Of a DNA stretch of 64,000 nucleotides, positions 54,398 through 64,000 are shown one piece after another; position 1 is the stretch's first letter, and each line of letters opens with the position of its first letter. This DNA comes from Batkoa obscura (Eukaryota > Entomophthoromycota > Entomophthoromycetes > Entomophthorales > Batkoaceae), in contig JASVEC010000028.1 in assembly GCA_030770535.1 (NCBI GenBank), positions 248,001-312,000 of the forward strand, in the 5' to 3' direction. A model generated the notes under the pieces. It saw nothing but the letters and a program-made list of their open reading frames with translations. It did no database searches and was not told the origin of the DNA. Position numbers and translations under genes: made by a program.

Positions 54398-55696
54398 ATG
54401 GGAATATTAGAAAAAATATCAGATATTGAAAGGGAAATTGCGAGGACGCAAAAGAACAAAGGTACATAAATTGATTTTATTTTGAAAACAAATATACTCA
54501 TAGTTCCGTTTTTTTAATATTAGCTACCGAACACCATCTTGGTCTTTTAAAAGCTAAGTTAGCAAAATATAGAGTTCAGTTATTGGAGCCAAAGGGCACA
54601 GCCGTTAAAGTAACTAAAACTAACGCAAACATAACCATAAAACTAACATATAACTAAAGGGTGAAGGTTTTGATGTAATGAAGAGTGGTGATGCTCGAGT
54701 CGTAATGATTGGTTTTCCTTCTGTAGGAAAATCGACTTTATTAAGTAAAATCACAAAAACGGAATCTGAAACTGGGGCTTATGAGTTTACCACTCTGACT
54801 TGTATTCCTGGAAAAATTGAGTATATGGGGGCTTCTATCCAATTGTTAGATTTACCTGGTATCATCGAAGGTGCTTCTCAAGGTAAAGGTAGAGGTAGAC
54901 AAGTCGTTGCTGTGGCTCGTACAGCTGACTTGGTTTTAATGATGCTTGATGCTACTAAATCTGAAGTTCAAAAGTAATTTAAATTATTTACTTATTTTAA
55001 TACCTAATTTATATTTCAATAGGGAATTATTAGAAAGGGAATTGGAAGCAGTAGGTTTAAGATTAAATAAAAAGCCACCAAACGTATATTTTAAAGTCAA
55101 AAAAGGAGGGGGCATTTCATTCAATTCTACTGTAAAGTTGACACATTTAAATGAAAGATTGGCTTATCAAATATTACATGACTATAAAATATTTAATGCT
55201 GAGCTATTGATAAGAGAGGACTGTACCGTTGATGAATTGATTGATGTCATCCTTGGTAATCGTAAATATGTACGTTGTCTTTATGTTTATAATAAGATCG
55301 ATGCTATCACAATGGAAGAGTTAGATCGTATTGCTCGTCAACCTAGCACTGAAGTCATCTCTTGTTATCAAGACTTAAATTTGGATGGGCTTATTAAATC
55401 GATTTGGAAATATCTTGGGTTATTAATGATCTATACAAAAAGAAGAGGAGGTAATAATTTTTTTATCAGCTTAGAATTCTTTTATTTATTATATAGAACA
55501 ACCTGAATTTGCGGAAGGTTTGATTGTAAGAACTCAATCTTCAATTGAACATGTGTGTCATGCTATCCATCGCTCTCTTTTAACTGATTTTAAGTACGCT
55601 TTAGTATGGGGTACATCAACCAAGCATAATCCACAAAGGGTTGGCTTAACTCACGTAGTAAATAATGAAGATGTAGTACAAATCGTTAAAAAATAA
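54398..55696 (+). CDS. DRG1/Rbg1-type developmentally regulated GTPase (5 exons)
   Basis: Exons 54398-54461, 54524-54609, 54660-54973, 55023-55450 and 55497-55696 give 363 aa in frame (human DRG1 367). The protein works with DFRP/Tma46-type partners on translating ribosomes. N-terminal helix-turn-helix: [20 protein letters not shown] then [16 protein letters not shown]. GTPase motifs: [14 protein letters not shown] (G1), the [14 protein letters not shown] switch (G2), [19 protein letters not shown] (G3) and YNKIDAI (G4). An S5D2L insert ([14 protein letters not shown]) is present. The C-terminal TGS domain begins after IYTKRRGEQPEF and ends [11 protein letters not shown]. The third intron-exon border follows several CTAAC-like sites. 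All GTP-contacting residues are intact. Confidence 0.93.
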
Positions 55697-55808
55697 AAAG
55701 TATTAATTTAAACCATTTTATTTATTAAATTAAATTTAAAATTATTTATTATATAAAATATGGACTATATGTAATATTTACTCTACGATACTAACCCTTC
55801 AATGCTTA

Positions 55809-57437
55809 TCATTTTTTACATTTTTCTAAATCATAATCAGGTTTTTTATACCCCGCTAATTCCCATGTGGTCCAATTCTTATTATAATAGGCATTAGGAT
55901 GTCTATCAATATAATCCGTTGTGGGGTAATTTGGAGGATCACAAGTGATAGATATACGGTCTGGATGTTGGTAAATTCTTACATAGTCAATCAAAAAGTG
56001 ACCAGGAAATTTAAGGTCAGCAGAAATTTTTGAAAAGTCTTCCGATAAAGCTAAATTTAGAATTAGATACATTGGTTCTTCCGGTATCAATCTTTTATCG
56101 ACTTTAGAATCCTTGTTGGCTGCAATGGCACTTGCTTTGATAGTCCATGTAGGTTTATTATCAATAAACCAGGTGATATAACCATCATCTCCAGGCTCAT
56201 ATTCGACTGAGAAAGTAATGAAATCAGTACCAGAATAAATATTTGATGGTAAGCTAGATAATGCAGAGGCAGCTTGTTGCAAAGGTCCACCCTTATAAGT
56301 ATTTAGTAAGGTTTTAAAATCCGAGAAGAATTGAGTTCCATCTGGGTTAACAGTACGCTCTTTATCAAATGGAGCTAACTGAAACGACTGTGAGACTTCC
56401 CCTCCTTTAGAATGGGATGATAAAGCTTCAATAATATCTATCTCTGGTGCCCCTCTACCCGTACCTGGAGAAGGATGATCCTCACCATCACATACACATT
56501 TATTCAATTTCTGTCCTACTAAGCCAGATAAAACTTTATCTCCTTGATTTGGTTTAACTCCTTGATCACAAGTGTCATAAGAATAGGGCCACAGTCCGTC
56601 AGTAGTTGATTTATATCCACTAATAATAATTTAGAATACACCAAATTTTAATATACTAAACTTACGCCCTTCCAAGGTTACCTAACATCCAAGCACCTGG
56701 CCAAAAACCAGAAACATGTGGGTCACCAGGTAAAGATACAGACACTACAATTCAATATTAGCTGTTACCCATTTGATATAAATAAATTATTACTCTCAAT
56801 TCTTCCACCTTTAAAGCAAAGTTTATTCCATGATTGTAACATAGCAGAAGAATATTTTAAGTCACCAACTGGCTTATCTTCAGCTGTTATGACTAAATAG
56901 CCTTGATCAGTAGATGCGTAGTCAGGTTTATAGTATTCAGCATCTTGGGTACCTTCATACCAAAGGTCAACTGCTTCCCTATTTAAATATATAAATATAT
57001 AATATAATAATATCAAGTTTCGTGTATTACCAAACTGGGTCATCACCTGGAAAAAATGTCCTTCCTTCTTGATTAAATTCATCAGAGAATGCTAATTTCC
57101 ATTCTTCATTAGTAGATGAAGTTATCGTTTTTTTATCGTCTGGTGTGTCTGGATCAATCAATACCAGCTTTTTCTTAACTGGTACCGGTCCTTTAGTAGC
57201 GTCAATCATAACGTCCTCCCTCGTCTTTGGTTTACCCTTTGATGGTGCATCCCTATTATCTGCTACCACTTTATTGATATGTTGGACTACAGGTATAACA
57301 ATCATTAGAGATATTATACCAAGGAATATGAAAGCAAATATAAATCCAGTACAGAAGCATTGCTTTGAAAACCGACTAAGTTTCTTACGAGGCTTCTTTC
57401 CGGCCTCAGCATGGTCTTCTACATTCATATATGACAT
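55809..57437 (-). CDS. KRE6/SKN1-family beta-glucan synthesis protein (4 exons)
   Basis: Exons 57437-57031, 56978-56794, 56744-56666 and 56619-55809 give 493 aa in frame. Type II membrane protein with a 20-residue cytosolic basic start (AGKKPRKKLSRFSKQ) and one helix at about 29-50 (TGFIFAFIFLGIISLMIVIP). The lumenal GH16-like domain follows: NEEWKLAFSDEFNQEGRTFF, DQGYLVITAEDKP, SVSLPGDPHVSGFWPGAWML, and the catalytic triad G-A-P-E-I-D-I-I-E (ExDxxE). It ends VDYVRIYQH-like in FLIDYVRIYQHPD and a Cys-containing tail. In yeast Kre6/Skn1 act in the ER and plasma membrane for beta-1,6-glucan. Yeast Kre6 is 720 aa; this is shorter because it lacks the long Ser-rich cytosolic tail. Confidence 0.92.
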
Positions 57438-58945
57438 CTTTTATAACTTTAAAAAAACAAAAAAATAATGAATGAACAAAGGAATAAAAAACAATATAAA
57501 AACAAATTGATTGTATCTAAATTAAATTTTGTATTGAATTAATTAAATGTCCAATTCAAGAACTTTTCATTACACCTTTTAACATGATTCAGCGGGGACA
57601 GCGGCCAATTAAGTTAAGAATATATCTTGGCACTTAAACTGATTTGATTTCGAAAGTTACCCGCTACTGAACAGTTACCTCTTTTGTCTTTTCCTAATTG
57701 TGGCTTGAATTAATAGTATCTTTATTCATTTTACCCCATTTAACTGCTTAATTTTTATTTAAAGGATGTGAGAGTAAACTATCAAATATTATTGGTCAGC
57801 TTTGTAACTTAATAACTAGAGTTTATTAGGTTTTGTTTGTTTAACGAATAATACCAAGGCTATGATATAAAATAATGAATTCATTGGACCGCTGTTATCT
57901 ATAAGTTGAATCGACTTCTTTCATTAAATGTTGAAATCTCCTGTTTGCTTCTAAAAAGCCTTAATCGATCATATTCCGATGGCAACACGTTAAAATAATT
58001 CCTTTTATCACTTTACCTTATCATTGGAACGGATTCTATTATAAGTTTGATTGGTTTACTGATCATAAAGTATCTGCAGAGGTTTTAATTTATTATTTTT
58101 GGTAATAATCTATTTATTGGAGTAACTCCAACTTATTAGATAACTATTTTTAATTTATTGCAAAATTTATACAATAATTATACAATTATTGATCAATATA
58201 TTATAATAAAATAATCCCTTTTTACTTTACTGCTTAAAGATAGCTAATTGAAGTTAGCTGATTATTTTAATATTTTTAAACTGCTATTTAAGTGTTCTCG
58301 TTTCACAGTTGATTTATTATGCTAAATTACAAAAATTCTAACTTCACTATCCCTTTATTTTTGAGGTTAAATAATCGAAAAATTACAGGGATTTAGCTCG
58401 TGATTCATTCATTGCACTTTTTGCACTTTGCCCAAAAAGTTGTTAAGTTTATTTATTTAGAAAGAATAACTTGTTATTAAAAATCCTCTAAGCTTAACTT
58501 TATTAAAAAATCCAAAATTACAGAATAATTTGTTATACTTATAAATAAATTTCAAATATTATAAATAATTTTACTTTATTTTTTATTTTATTAATAGGAT
58601 TATAAAGAACTTTATATTTTTATTTTTCTGCTTTGTCAGCACTTATTTTACTTTTATTTTTTTTCAACTATCTACTAGCTTCAAAAATAAACTGTGTGAA
58701 CATTTAATTTTAATGATTAACTAATTTGAGGTAAAGATAATTTCTGAGCAAGCATGTATCTTTTCGTAATTCTCATTTTTGTTTCAATGTTCCATAAAAA
58801 TTTGTTTTAAATTTGCTCTGAGTAATTCTCAATTTCATTTTGATAAAAAACGCTTAAATTTGATAATAGCAATTTTGAGGATATAAATAGGGTTGATTAA
58901 ATTTATTTCGTTGTATAATTTTAGGAGGACTAATTAAACTTCATT

Positions 58946-59046
58946 TGAGGATGTTTTTTTTGGTTTCATTATTTTTTCTATCTTTTAAGCGCTATTTAAG
59001 TGGAAAAGTTGTTAGTAAAATTCTTAAATACAAAAATACATCCCCA
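58946..59046 (-). mobile_element. MITE copy 12
   Basis: Starts TGAGGATGTTTTTTTTGG, contains AAGCGCTATTTAAGTGGAAA and ends ATACATCCCCA. The flanking bases are TT rather than TA on both sides, so the insertion site has mutated. Confidence 0.85.
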
Positions 59047-59473
59047 TTTATACACCATTTCCAATCCAACTTTCTTGGAGTAGAAACGCTGTATTAACTA
59101 AATTAAGTGAATTATAAATAATGATTTTCTTTAATGTTTATTGATGCTTTTATACTTTTTATAAATTAAAATTAATAGTTTTGAATTTAAAATTTTTTTT
59201 TTTAAAGTAATTTTTTTTTATAATAAACTTTTATAAATAATTATTATTTTATAGTTTTTTTATATTAAAGTATAAATATGAAACTAAGCAAAAATTCTAA
59301 CCCGATAATGTATTATTTTTAATACTAGTTGTTTATTATAGCTATTACTATTTAAAAAAATCCTTTAAAACTTTCTATAAAATTACTGGAATTTTCTTTA
59401 ACTTCAGTTCCTTTATAAAAGGTGGTAAGGATACTACTAAACTGCGCTGTCAAAGCTTTTTTACTGCAAAATA

Positions 59474-59574
59474 TGGGGATATATTTTTGTGTTTAAGAAT
59501 TTTACTAACAGTTTTTCCATTCAAATGGTGCTTAAAAGATGAAAAAAGTGATGATGCCAAAAAAAACACTCCCA
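59474..59574 (+). mobile_element. MITE copy 13
   Basis: Starts TGGGGATATATTTTTGTG after TA and ends AAAACACTCCCA before TA. 101 bp. Confidence 0.9.
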
Positions 59575-59879
59575 TATAATGCTTTTCTAGTAAAAATAAT
59601 CTACTGCTATGATATATAACTCTTTATACTTTAAATAAAAAGCCACAGTTATTTATCTAAAAACTTAATAGAATTAAAAAGCGTAAATATTCTCTTTTTT
59701 TTTGAAATATTACTTTACGATTAAAAAAACGAAAACGATGACTTTGAAGCTTTTAATGATTTATACAAATTGCTACAAATAATATTATAAAAAGCCTTTT
59801 TTAATTCAATAATAACTGACAATTTTATTTTACGTTGCATTAAAAATGAGTAGAAAGTAAAACAAAATGACGCTTCCCT

Positions 59880-60250
59880 TTTAAGCTTTTGAGCATTTTT
59901 TCAAAAAAATTCACATTAGTTTAAATTACCATAGTTTTATAAAATTCTTAAAACTAAAAGCCCAGACCTTTTATTGGTTAAAACAAAAAATTGCTAAAAA
60001 AGAAATAAGTGTTTTTAAAAAAAACAGTTCAAGGGGATTTCAACAAGGTTAAGAAGCATTTTGAAAAATAACTCACCCATAGCTCTTTTGAATATCTCAA
60101 ACCTTAAAAGCCTCCAGGAAAACTATGAGGACTTTTGCCCAAACTGATTGTCAACTTATAAACTTACTGCTATCTGAAAAAATTCAATCAATTTTGATTG
60201 TTCTATTTATCTATATAGAAAAAACACCTGATTTAATTAAAAGTGAGATT
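59880..60250 (+). pseudogene. Possible broken coding patch
   Basis: Peptide-like runs can be read (FEHFFKKIHISLNYHSFIKF, then LKLKAQTFYWLKQKIAKKE; later SPIALLNISNLKSLQENYED) but with several interruptions and frame changes. It is locally less AT-biased than its flanks. It may be a dead transposase or chance; no family is recognised. Confidence 0.2.
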
Positions 60251-61273
60251 TTAAAAATATAAAATTGGTATTGTTGACATTAAAATGTTTGTATTGATCC
60301 AAGGTGCATTAATTTTTGTGTTTATAAATTTTATTAGTTTTAATTGGCATATCATATCATGAAATGTAGATATAATAATTCTAATAATAACTTGTAATAA
60401 AATATTTAATTGAGAATTTCTTAAATCGGTTAAGGGTAAAGAGGGTAATAAATGTGAGTAAATTACAATAGAACCAAAAAACAGCAAATAGTAATAACAG
60501 AATTTGCAGAAAAAAATAATTATTTAGCCTACTTTAATTTCGGCTAATAATATGATTGGTTGTGACTTGTGTATTGATGAAGATGGTGACTTTTACAATC
60601 AAATTCAAATATCTTTTCATACACTCTCAACTAATCATCTTTATAATCATGAGTGCATGATAAACCAATAAACTGCTAATAGCTTTACGATTTATTATAT
60701 TACCGTTAATTTTAATCCAAAAACTTATTACTTAACTACCATTAATTAATTAAAATGGACAATTTATTATAAAAATAAAATATTAATAAAGTCACTCATC
60801 ACTGTTATACTATTATAATTACTAGTATTTACTTATATATTTTATATTACTATGTATAATGATACTATTTTTATTAATAAATTAATATTATTAATATTAG
60901 TATTAACTTATTTGACTTTGCTATTCTCATATGGACTATAATAAAAGCTATTATCCATTTGCCCAAACCAATGATTTAAGTTAAAATCCAAAAATAACAA
61001 CTGATTAATAAATTCAGCTAATCAATGTCTACTATTTCCCTAATTTTATCCAATAAAAGTCGACGACAATACCCTCCTCTAAGCCATTTTGAAACCAAAA
61101 TATCGCTCACTAAAGAATCACAATTTATTCAAGATTAGAAAAATGAAAAAAGCAAAATTTATAAATTTATAAATTATAGTTTCTCATTCCATTTCATCTT
61201 TCAACTTATTTAAACTGATTTTATCGTACCTGTCCAGTCAACAACTAAACTTGAACCTGAACTATCATTACAA

Positions 61274-61756
61274 ATGTCGACCTCTGTAAGTAACCCTACC
61301 TCAAGAACTACCAACCTTGAACCTATAACTAGTAACGCTTTTGATTTAAGTATCAACAAACTCAAGGCGTCCAGCTCCAAAGATTTGTGTAAGAAAGTCT
61401 TGGTTATTAATTCAATGGATAATATGATGGATCAAACGGTAATGAGTCGAGCACAGCTAATGACGAGTAAATTTCGCTCAAAAAGAGAGTGGCGCAAGTA
61501 CTTATTTGACGAGTTTGTAAACCAAGAAGAAGTTGAAAAGTTTCAACTAAATACTTGCTTCAAGGTTATAAACAAGCCCGCTTATACAATTGATTCTTTA
61601 TCCTTACTCTTTGATTGCTTACAAATTACCCATAAAAGAAATGGTAATACTAATAAAGTAAATACTTCCCCATCTCGCTCAGTTAAGAATAGAACTATTG
61701 GTAAAGACCGTCGTCCAAAGAGTTTTAAGAATAGTGGTAAGAGAGTTTGCAATTAA
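61274..61756 (+). CDS. Protein of unknown function, 160 aa
   Basis: Single exon. A Ser/Thr-rich start (MSTSVSNPTSRTTNLEPITS) leads into a conserved-looking core (LCKKVLVINSMDNMMDQTVM, then SRAQLMTSKFRSKREWRKYL and FDEFVNQEEVEKFQLNTCFK) and a basic, disordered tail (SRSVKNRTIGKDRRPKSFKN). The core is mixed helix with a strong R-S-K-R-E-W-R-K-Y-L motif. No signal peptide or membrane segment. GTAAGT just after codon 4 could be read as a splice donor, but no acceptor restores a frame, so the unspliced frame is kept. Family not recognised. Confidence 0.55.
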   Translation: MSTSVSNPTSRTTNLEPITSNAFDLSINKLKASSSKDLCKKVLVINSMDNMMDQTVMSRAQLMTSKFRSKREWRKYLFDEFVNQEEVEKFQLNTCFKVINKPAYTIDSLSLLFDCLQITHKRNGNTNKVNTSPSRSVKNRTIGKDRRPKSFKNSGKRVCN

Positions 61757-63113
61757 GGGTATGTGAATTGTTATTTATTATAAGTAATAAGGACGTGGTG
61801 CTAAGGTGGTAACTTGGCACCATACTTGTTTTTAATTGTGAAATATCTTATCGTTTTGAAATTTTATTAATAACTTTGACTTGTGTTTTGTAATAACCTT
61901 CTTTCTATTTGTCTCTTCAACTATTAATTAAAAGGTGATTTTATTTATCTATATCCTATTCTATCCATTCGTTTATTGTAAATTGTGTCTTTATAATAAA
62001 TATAATTATTATATCAAAATACATGTATTTTTAACTGTTTATATATTTATCATTTATTATTATTTATTTATTTATTTATTTATCTAGTGTTAAGTAGTTA
62101 AGCTTATGTATTCTATTTTATAATATTTTGTAGAGGGTAGTTAGTATGATAGGTACGTCCTTAATGCCCTATGTTTCAACTATGATAGTATGACTTCAAT
62201 AGTATAGACAAAGACAATAACATGATGGTTGATTAAGGGTATCTAAATCATGTGCTTAGTAAAAAATCAGTCAAAATTTTATTCTTTGGGTAAATTTTTA
62301 TATGATATTTTCCCAAAGGAATAAGAAATAAGATAGTTTGAATTAAAGTAGTACTAAAGAGTAAAATTGAAGTTTGAGTTTCATTTATTAAGCCATTTAA
62401 AATATTTTGTTTTAAGTCTCTTATTGAAATATTAGTATTATAAGTTAACTCACAAATATTATGATGGAAAGGCTTTATTAATAAAATTAATAAAATAAAA
62501 TTTAAATGTAATAATAAAATTAATAAGAATAGTAGCTTTAACTAGAATCAATGATAAATAGAATTTTGAAATAGAATTTTTTTTATGCCTTAATTAAAGA
62601 CAACTCGTTCTTTATAACTTAGTCATCTGATTGGAAGATAAATAAAGTAGGATTTCATTCTTATATTATTAATTCTTTTTATTAATCAATCTATTTTCCT
62701 CTATTTATTAAACGAGCAAAGTTGTACTTTAAATGCGTAACATTTCTGAAGTTTTTTAAATTATATTTTATTATCCCTTTTTAAAGTTGAAATGAGTACT
62801 GTAAATGTAATATTAACTACTATTTAATTTTAAACTGAGAATGATTTAAAGTTAGTAAAATTATTATAATTTAATAAAGCTTTAATGATATAAAATCTTA
62901 ATCCTCTAGTAATTTCAATTTTAGACTGTGAGAATTTTAGAATGACCAAATTCCTATTAGATCATTTTCTATAAAAAAATAAACTGGGAGTAATTTTAGA
63001 TGACTATCAAAACAGTGACAATCATGATTATCAAAAAATAAAAGACAATAAATTTAAACAAATTTTGGTCTACCTTTTTATTTTACGTTATACTGTTATC
63101 TTTACTTTAAACT
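61757..63113. other. Intergenic
   Basis: 1.35 kb of AT-rich sequence with a TTTA run at about 62065-62085. No gene, RNA or repeat-family member was recognised. Confidence 0.5.
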
Positions 63114-63959
63114 ATGAAATCTATTCCTTTTGTCACTCTTATCTTGCTAAACTTAATTGTAGCGGAATCTATCCCTAGTTCTAATACATTTAATAATTTA
63201 AACCATGCAGTTGATAATAATCAAATTCAATTTACAGATTCTGAGAATCGAATTTCATTTGATGAAAACCATACAAATAAATTAAATTCAGTTACAAAAA
63301 GGATATTAAATAATAATAAAAAAGATTCAGATTTATTAGGAGAAGAGGAAGAAGAAGTAGGAGAAGTAGAAGAAGCTCACGAAAAGAAGACCGGACTAAA
63401 ATTGCCTGGTTTAAAGCTGTCAGTAAAGCTTACCCCAGAAAGACTTGAAGAGCTCCTCAATGGTCAATTTAACTTAAAATTATTTGGTATTAAGCCAGCA
63501 GTTACTAATTTGATCTTTAAAACAGCCTTAACTCAATTTCATAACTTACAAGTTCATATAGTCGATCTTGGGCTTTCAGCTTTTTATAAATTCAATTCTT
63601 TTTTTATCGATAACATATTTAGTGTTTATGTAAACATAGCTTCTCGTCTTATTAAGAATGAGAAACCACAACAACACCGTTTTCTTGAACGTCATCCACA
63701 ATTAACCGAATACCTTGCAGTTCTCTTTCGCCATCATTCTGGGATTTTTAATGGTCGTTTTGGTGGTCATATTAGAAACACCCTTGCAAAGGCTAAGAAA
63801 AGATCGCCTCAAGCTTATGAGAAATATATTCAACATCTTGATAATGTGTTTGCAGATAACCCTATTATTCCTAGCGATGTTTATAACAACGTCGTTCATA
63901 ATGAGGTTGGCAAGGATGGTGGGGAAGTTGTTCATGACTTTGAGGATGATAAAATTTAA
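63114..63959 (+). CDS. Secreted protein of unknown function, 281 aa
   Basis: Residues 1-18 (MKSIPFVTLILLNLIVAE) form a signal peptide. A polar pro-region of about 65 residues has two NxT sites (ENHTNK and the like), ends with a K-R step (VTKRILNNNKK) and an acidic run (LGEEEEEVGEVEEAHEKK). The mature part is helical (LTPERLEELLNGQFNLKLFG, then FHNLQVHIVDLGLSAFYKFN and HPQLTEYLAVLFRHHSGIFN), without cysteines. A leader, pro-segment and KR site together suggest processing by a Kex2-type protease. Family unknown. The complete stop is inside the window. Confidence 0.65.
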   Translation: MKSIPFVTLILLNLIVAESIPSSNTFNNLNHAVDNNQIQFTDSENRISFDENHTNKLNSVTKRILNNNKKDSDLLGEEEEEVGEVEEAHEKKTGLKLPGLKLSVKLTPERLEELLNGQFNLKLFGIKPAVTNLIFKTALTQFHNLQVHIVDLGLSAFYKFNSFFIDNIFSVYVNIASRLIKNEKPQQHRFLERHPQLTEYLAVLFRHHSGIFNGRFGGHIRNTLAKAKKRSPQAYEKYIQHLDNVFADNPIIPSDVYNNVVHNEVGKDGGEVVHDFEDDKI

Positions 63960-64000
63960 TAAAGTTATTTTTATTATATACCAAAAATGTGGTTTTGTGC

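Larger units (their letters stand above)
57438..61273. other. Long intergenic gap with two MITEs
   Basis: 3.8 kb, AT-rich. It holds MITE copies 12 (58946-59046) and 13 (59474-59574) and a possible broken reading frame near 59880-60250. A minus-strand frame at 60251-60487 lacks gene features. Otherwise nothing recognised. Confidence 0.55.

Noticed and set aside
60251-60487. Minus-strand 78-aa hydrophobic frame
   Set aside because: Ile/Leu-rich composition expected from AT-rich DNA, no conserved motif, isolated in a long gap.

Overview
The window comes from a strongly AT-rich nuclear genome of a fungus. Chitin synthase, a KRE6/SKN1-type beta-glucan protein, a Zn2Cys6 transcription factor, a septation (Uds1) protein and a Ran1/VHS1-like kinase all point to Fungi. 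Mitochondrial NADP-isocitrate dehydrogenase and NCA2 argue for ordinary mitochondria. Genes carry many short GT-AG introns (about 45-110 nt, often with a CTAAC or TTAAC branch site). Intergenic gaps run from 0.3 to 4 kb. I cannot place the lineage with confidence; the gene structure and repeat load would suit an early-diverging, repeat-rich filamentous fungus.

Layout from left to right: partial Uds1 protein (-), POT peptide transporter (-), two-repeat Myb protein (+, 3 exons), secreted lysine-rich protein (+), large vWA-like protein (-), Hv1-type voltage-gated proton channel (-, 3 exons), Ser/Thr kinase (-), RCC1 (-). A 6-kb gene-poor nest of mobile elements follows (21.4-27.4 kb). Then come a tiny cysteine-hairpin secreted peptide (-), a LEA2-like membrane protein (-), CCDC124/Oxs1 (+), NADP-IDH (+, 15 exons), twinfilin (+, 5 exons), GTP cyclohydrolase I (+, 6 exons), an SLC17-like MFS transporter (-, 6 exons), a small possibly secreted protein (-), and chitin synthase (-, 3 exons). 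A second 4-kb mobile-element nest precedes a Zn2Cys6 regulator (+), NCA2 (-, 3 exons), a small Cys-zipper/coiled-coil protein (+), DRG1 GTPase (+, 5 exons), the KRE6-like protein (-, 4 exons), a long gap, an unknown 160-aa protein (+) and a secreted protein (+). Many of these multi-exon genes were assembled here by hand, with reading frame conserved at every junction.

The most distinctive content is repetitive. A roughly 105-bp MITE with TA target duplication and TGGGGATGT ends occurs at least 13 times, plus one relic. A 460-bp solo-LTR family with 4-bp target duplications is present as three well-kept copies and several strongly AT-shifted ones. The two families are nested in each other both ways, so their activity overlapped. 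Other highlights are the proton channel with altered S4 residues, the CX3C-X13-CX3C secreted peptide, a 10-nt exon in the IDH gene, an acidic insert in twinfilin, and two long foldback elements.

Functionally the window is a housekeeping mix: cell wall (chitin synthase, KRE6), nucleotide and cofactor metabolism (GCH1, IDH), translation-associated factors (CCDC124, DRG1), Ran cycle (RCC1), actin (twinfilin) and membrane transport (POT, MFS, Hv1). It is not a cluster with a common pathway.
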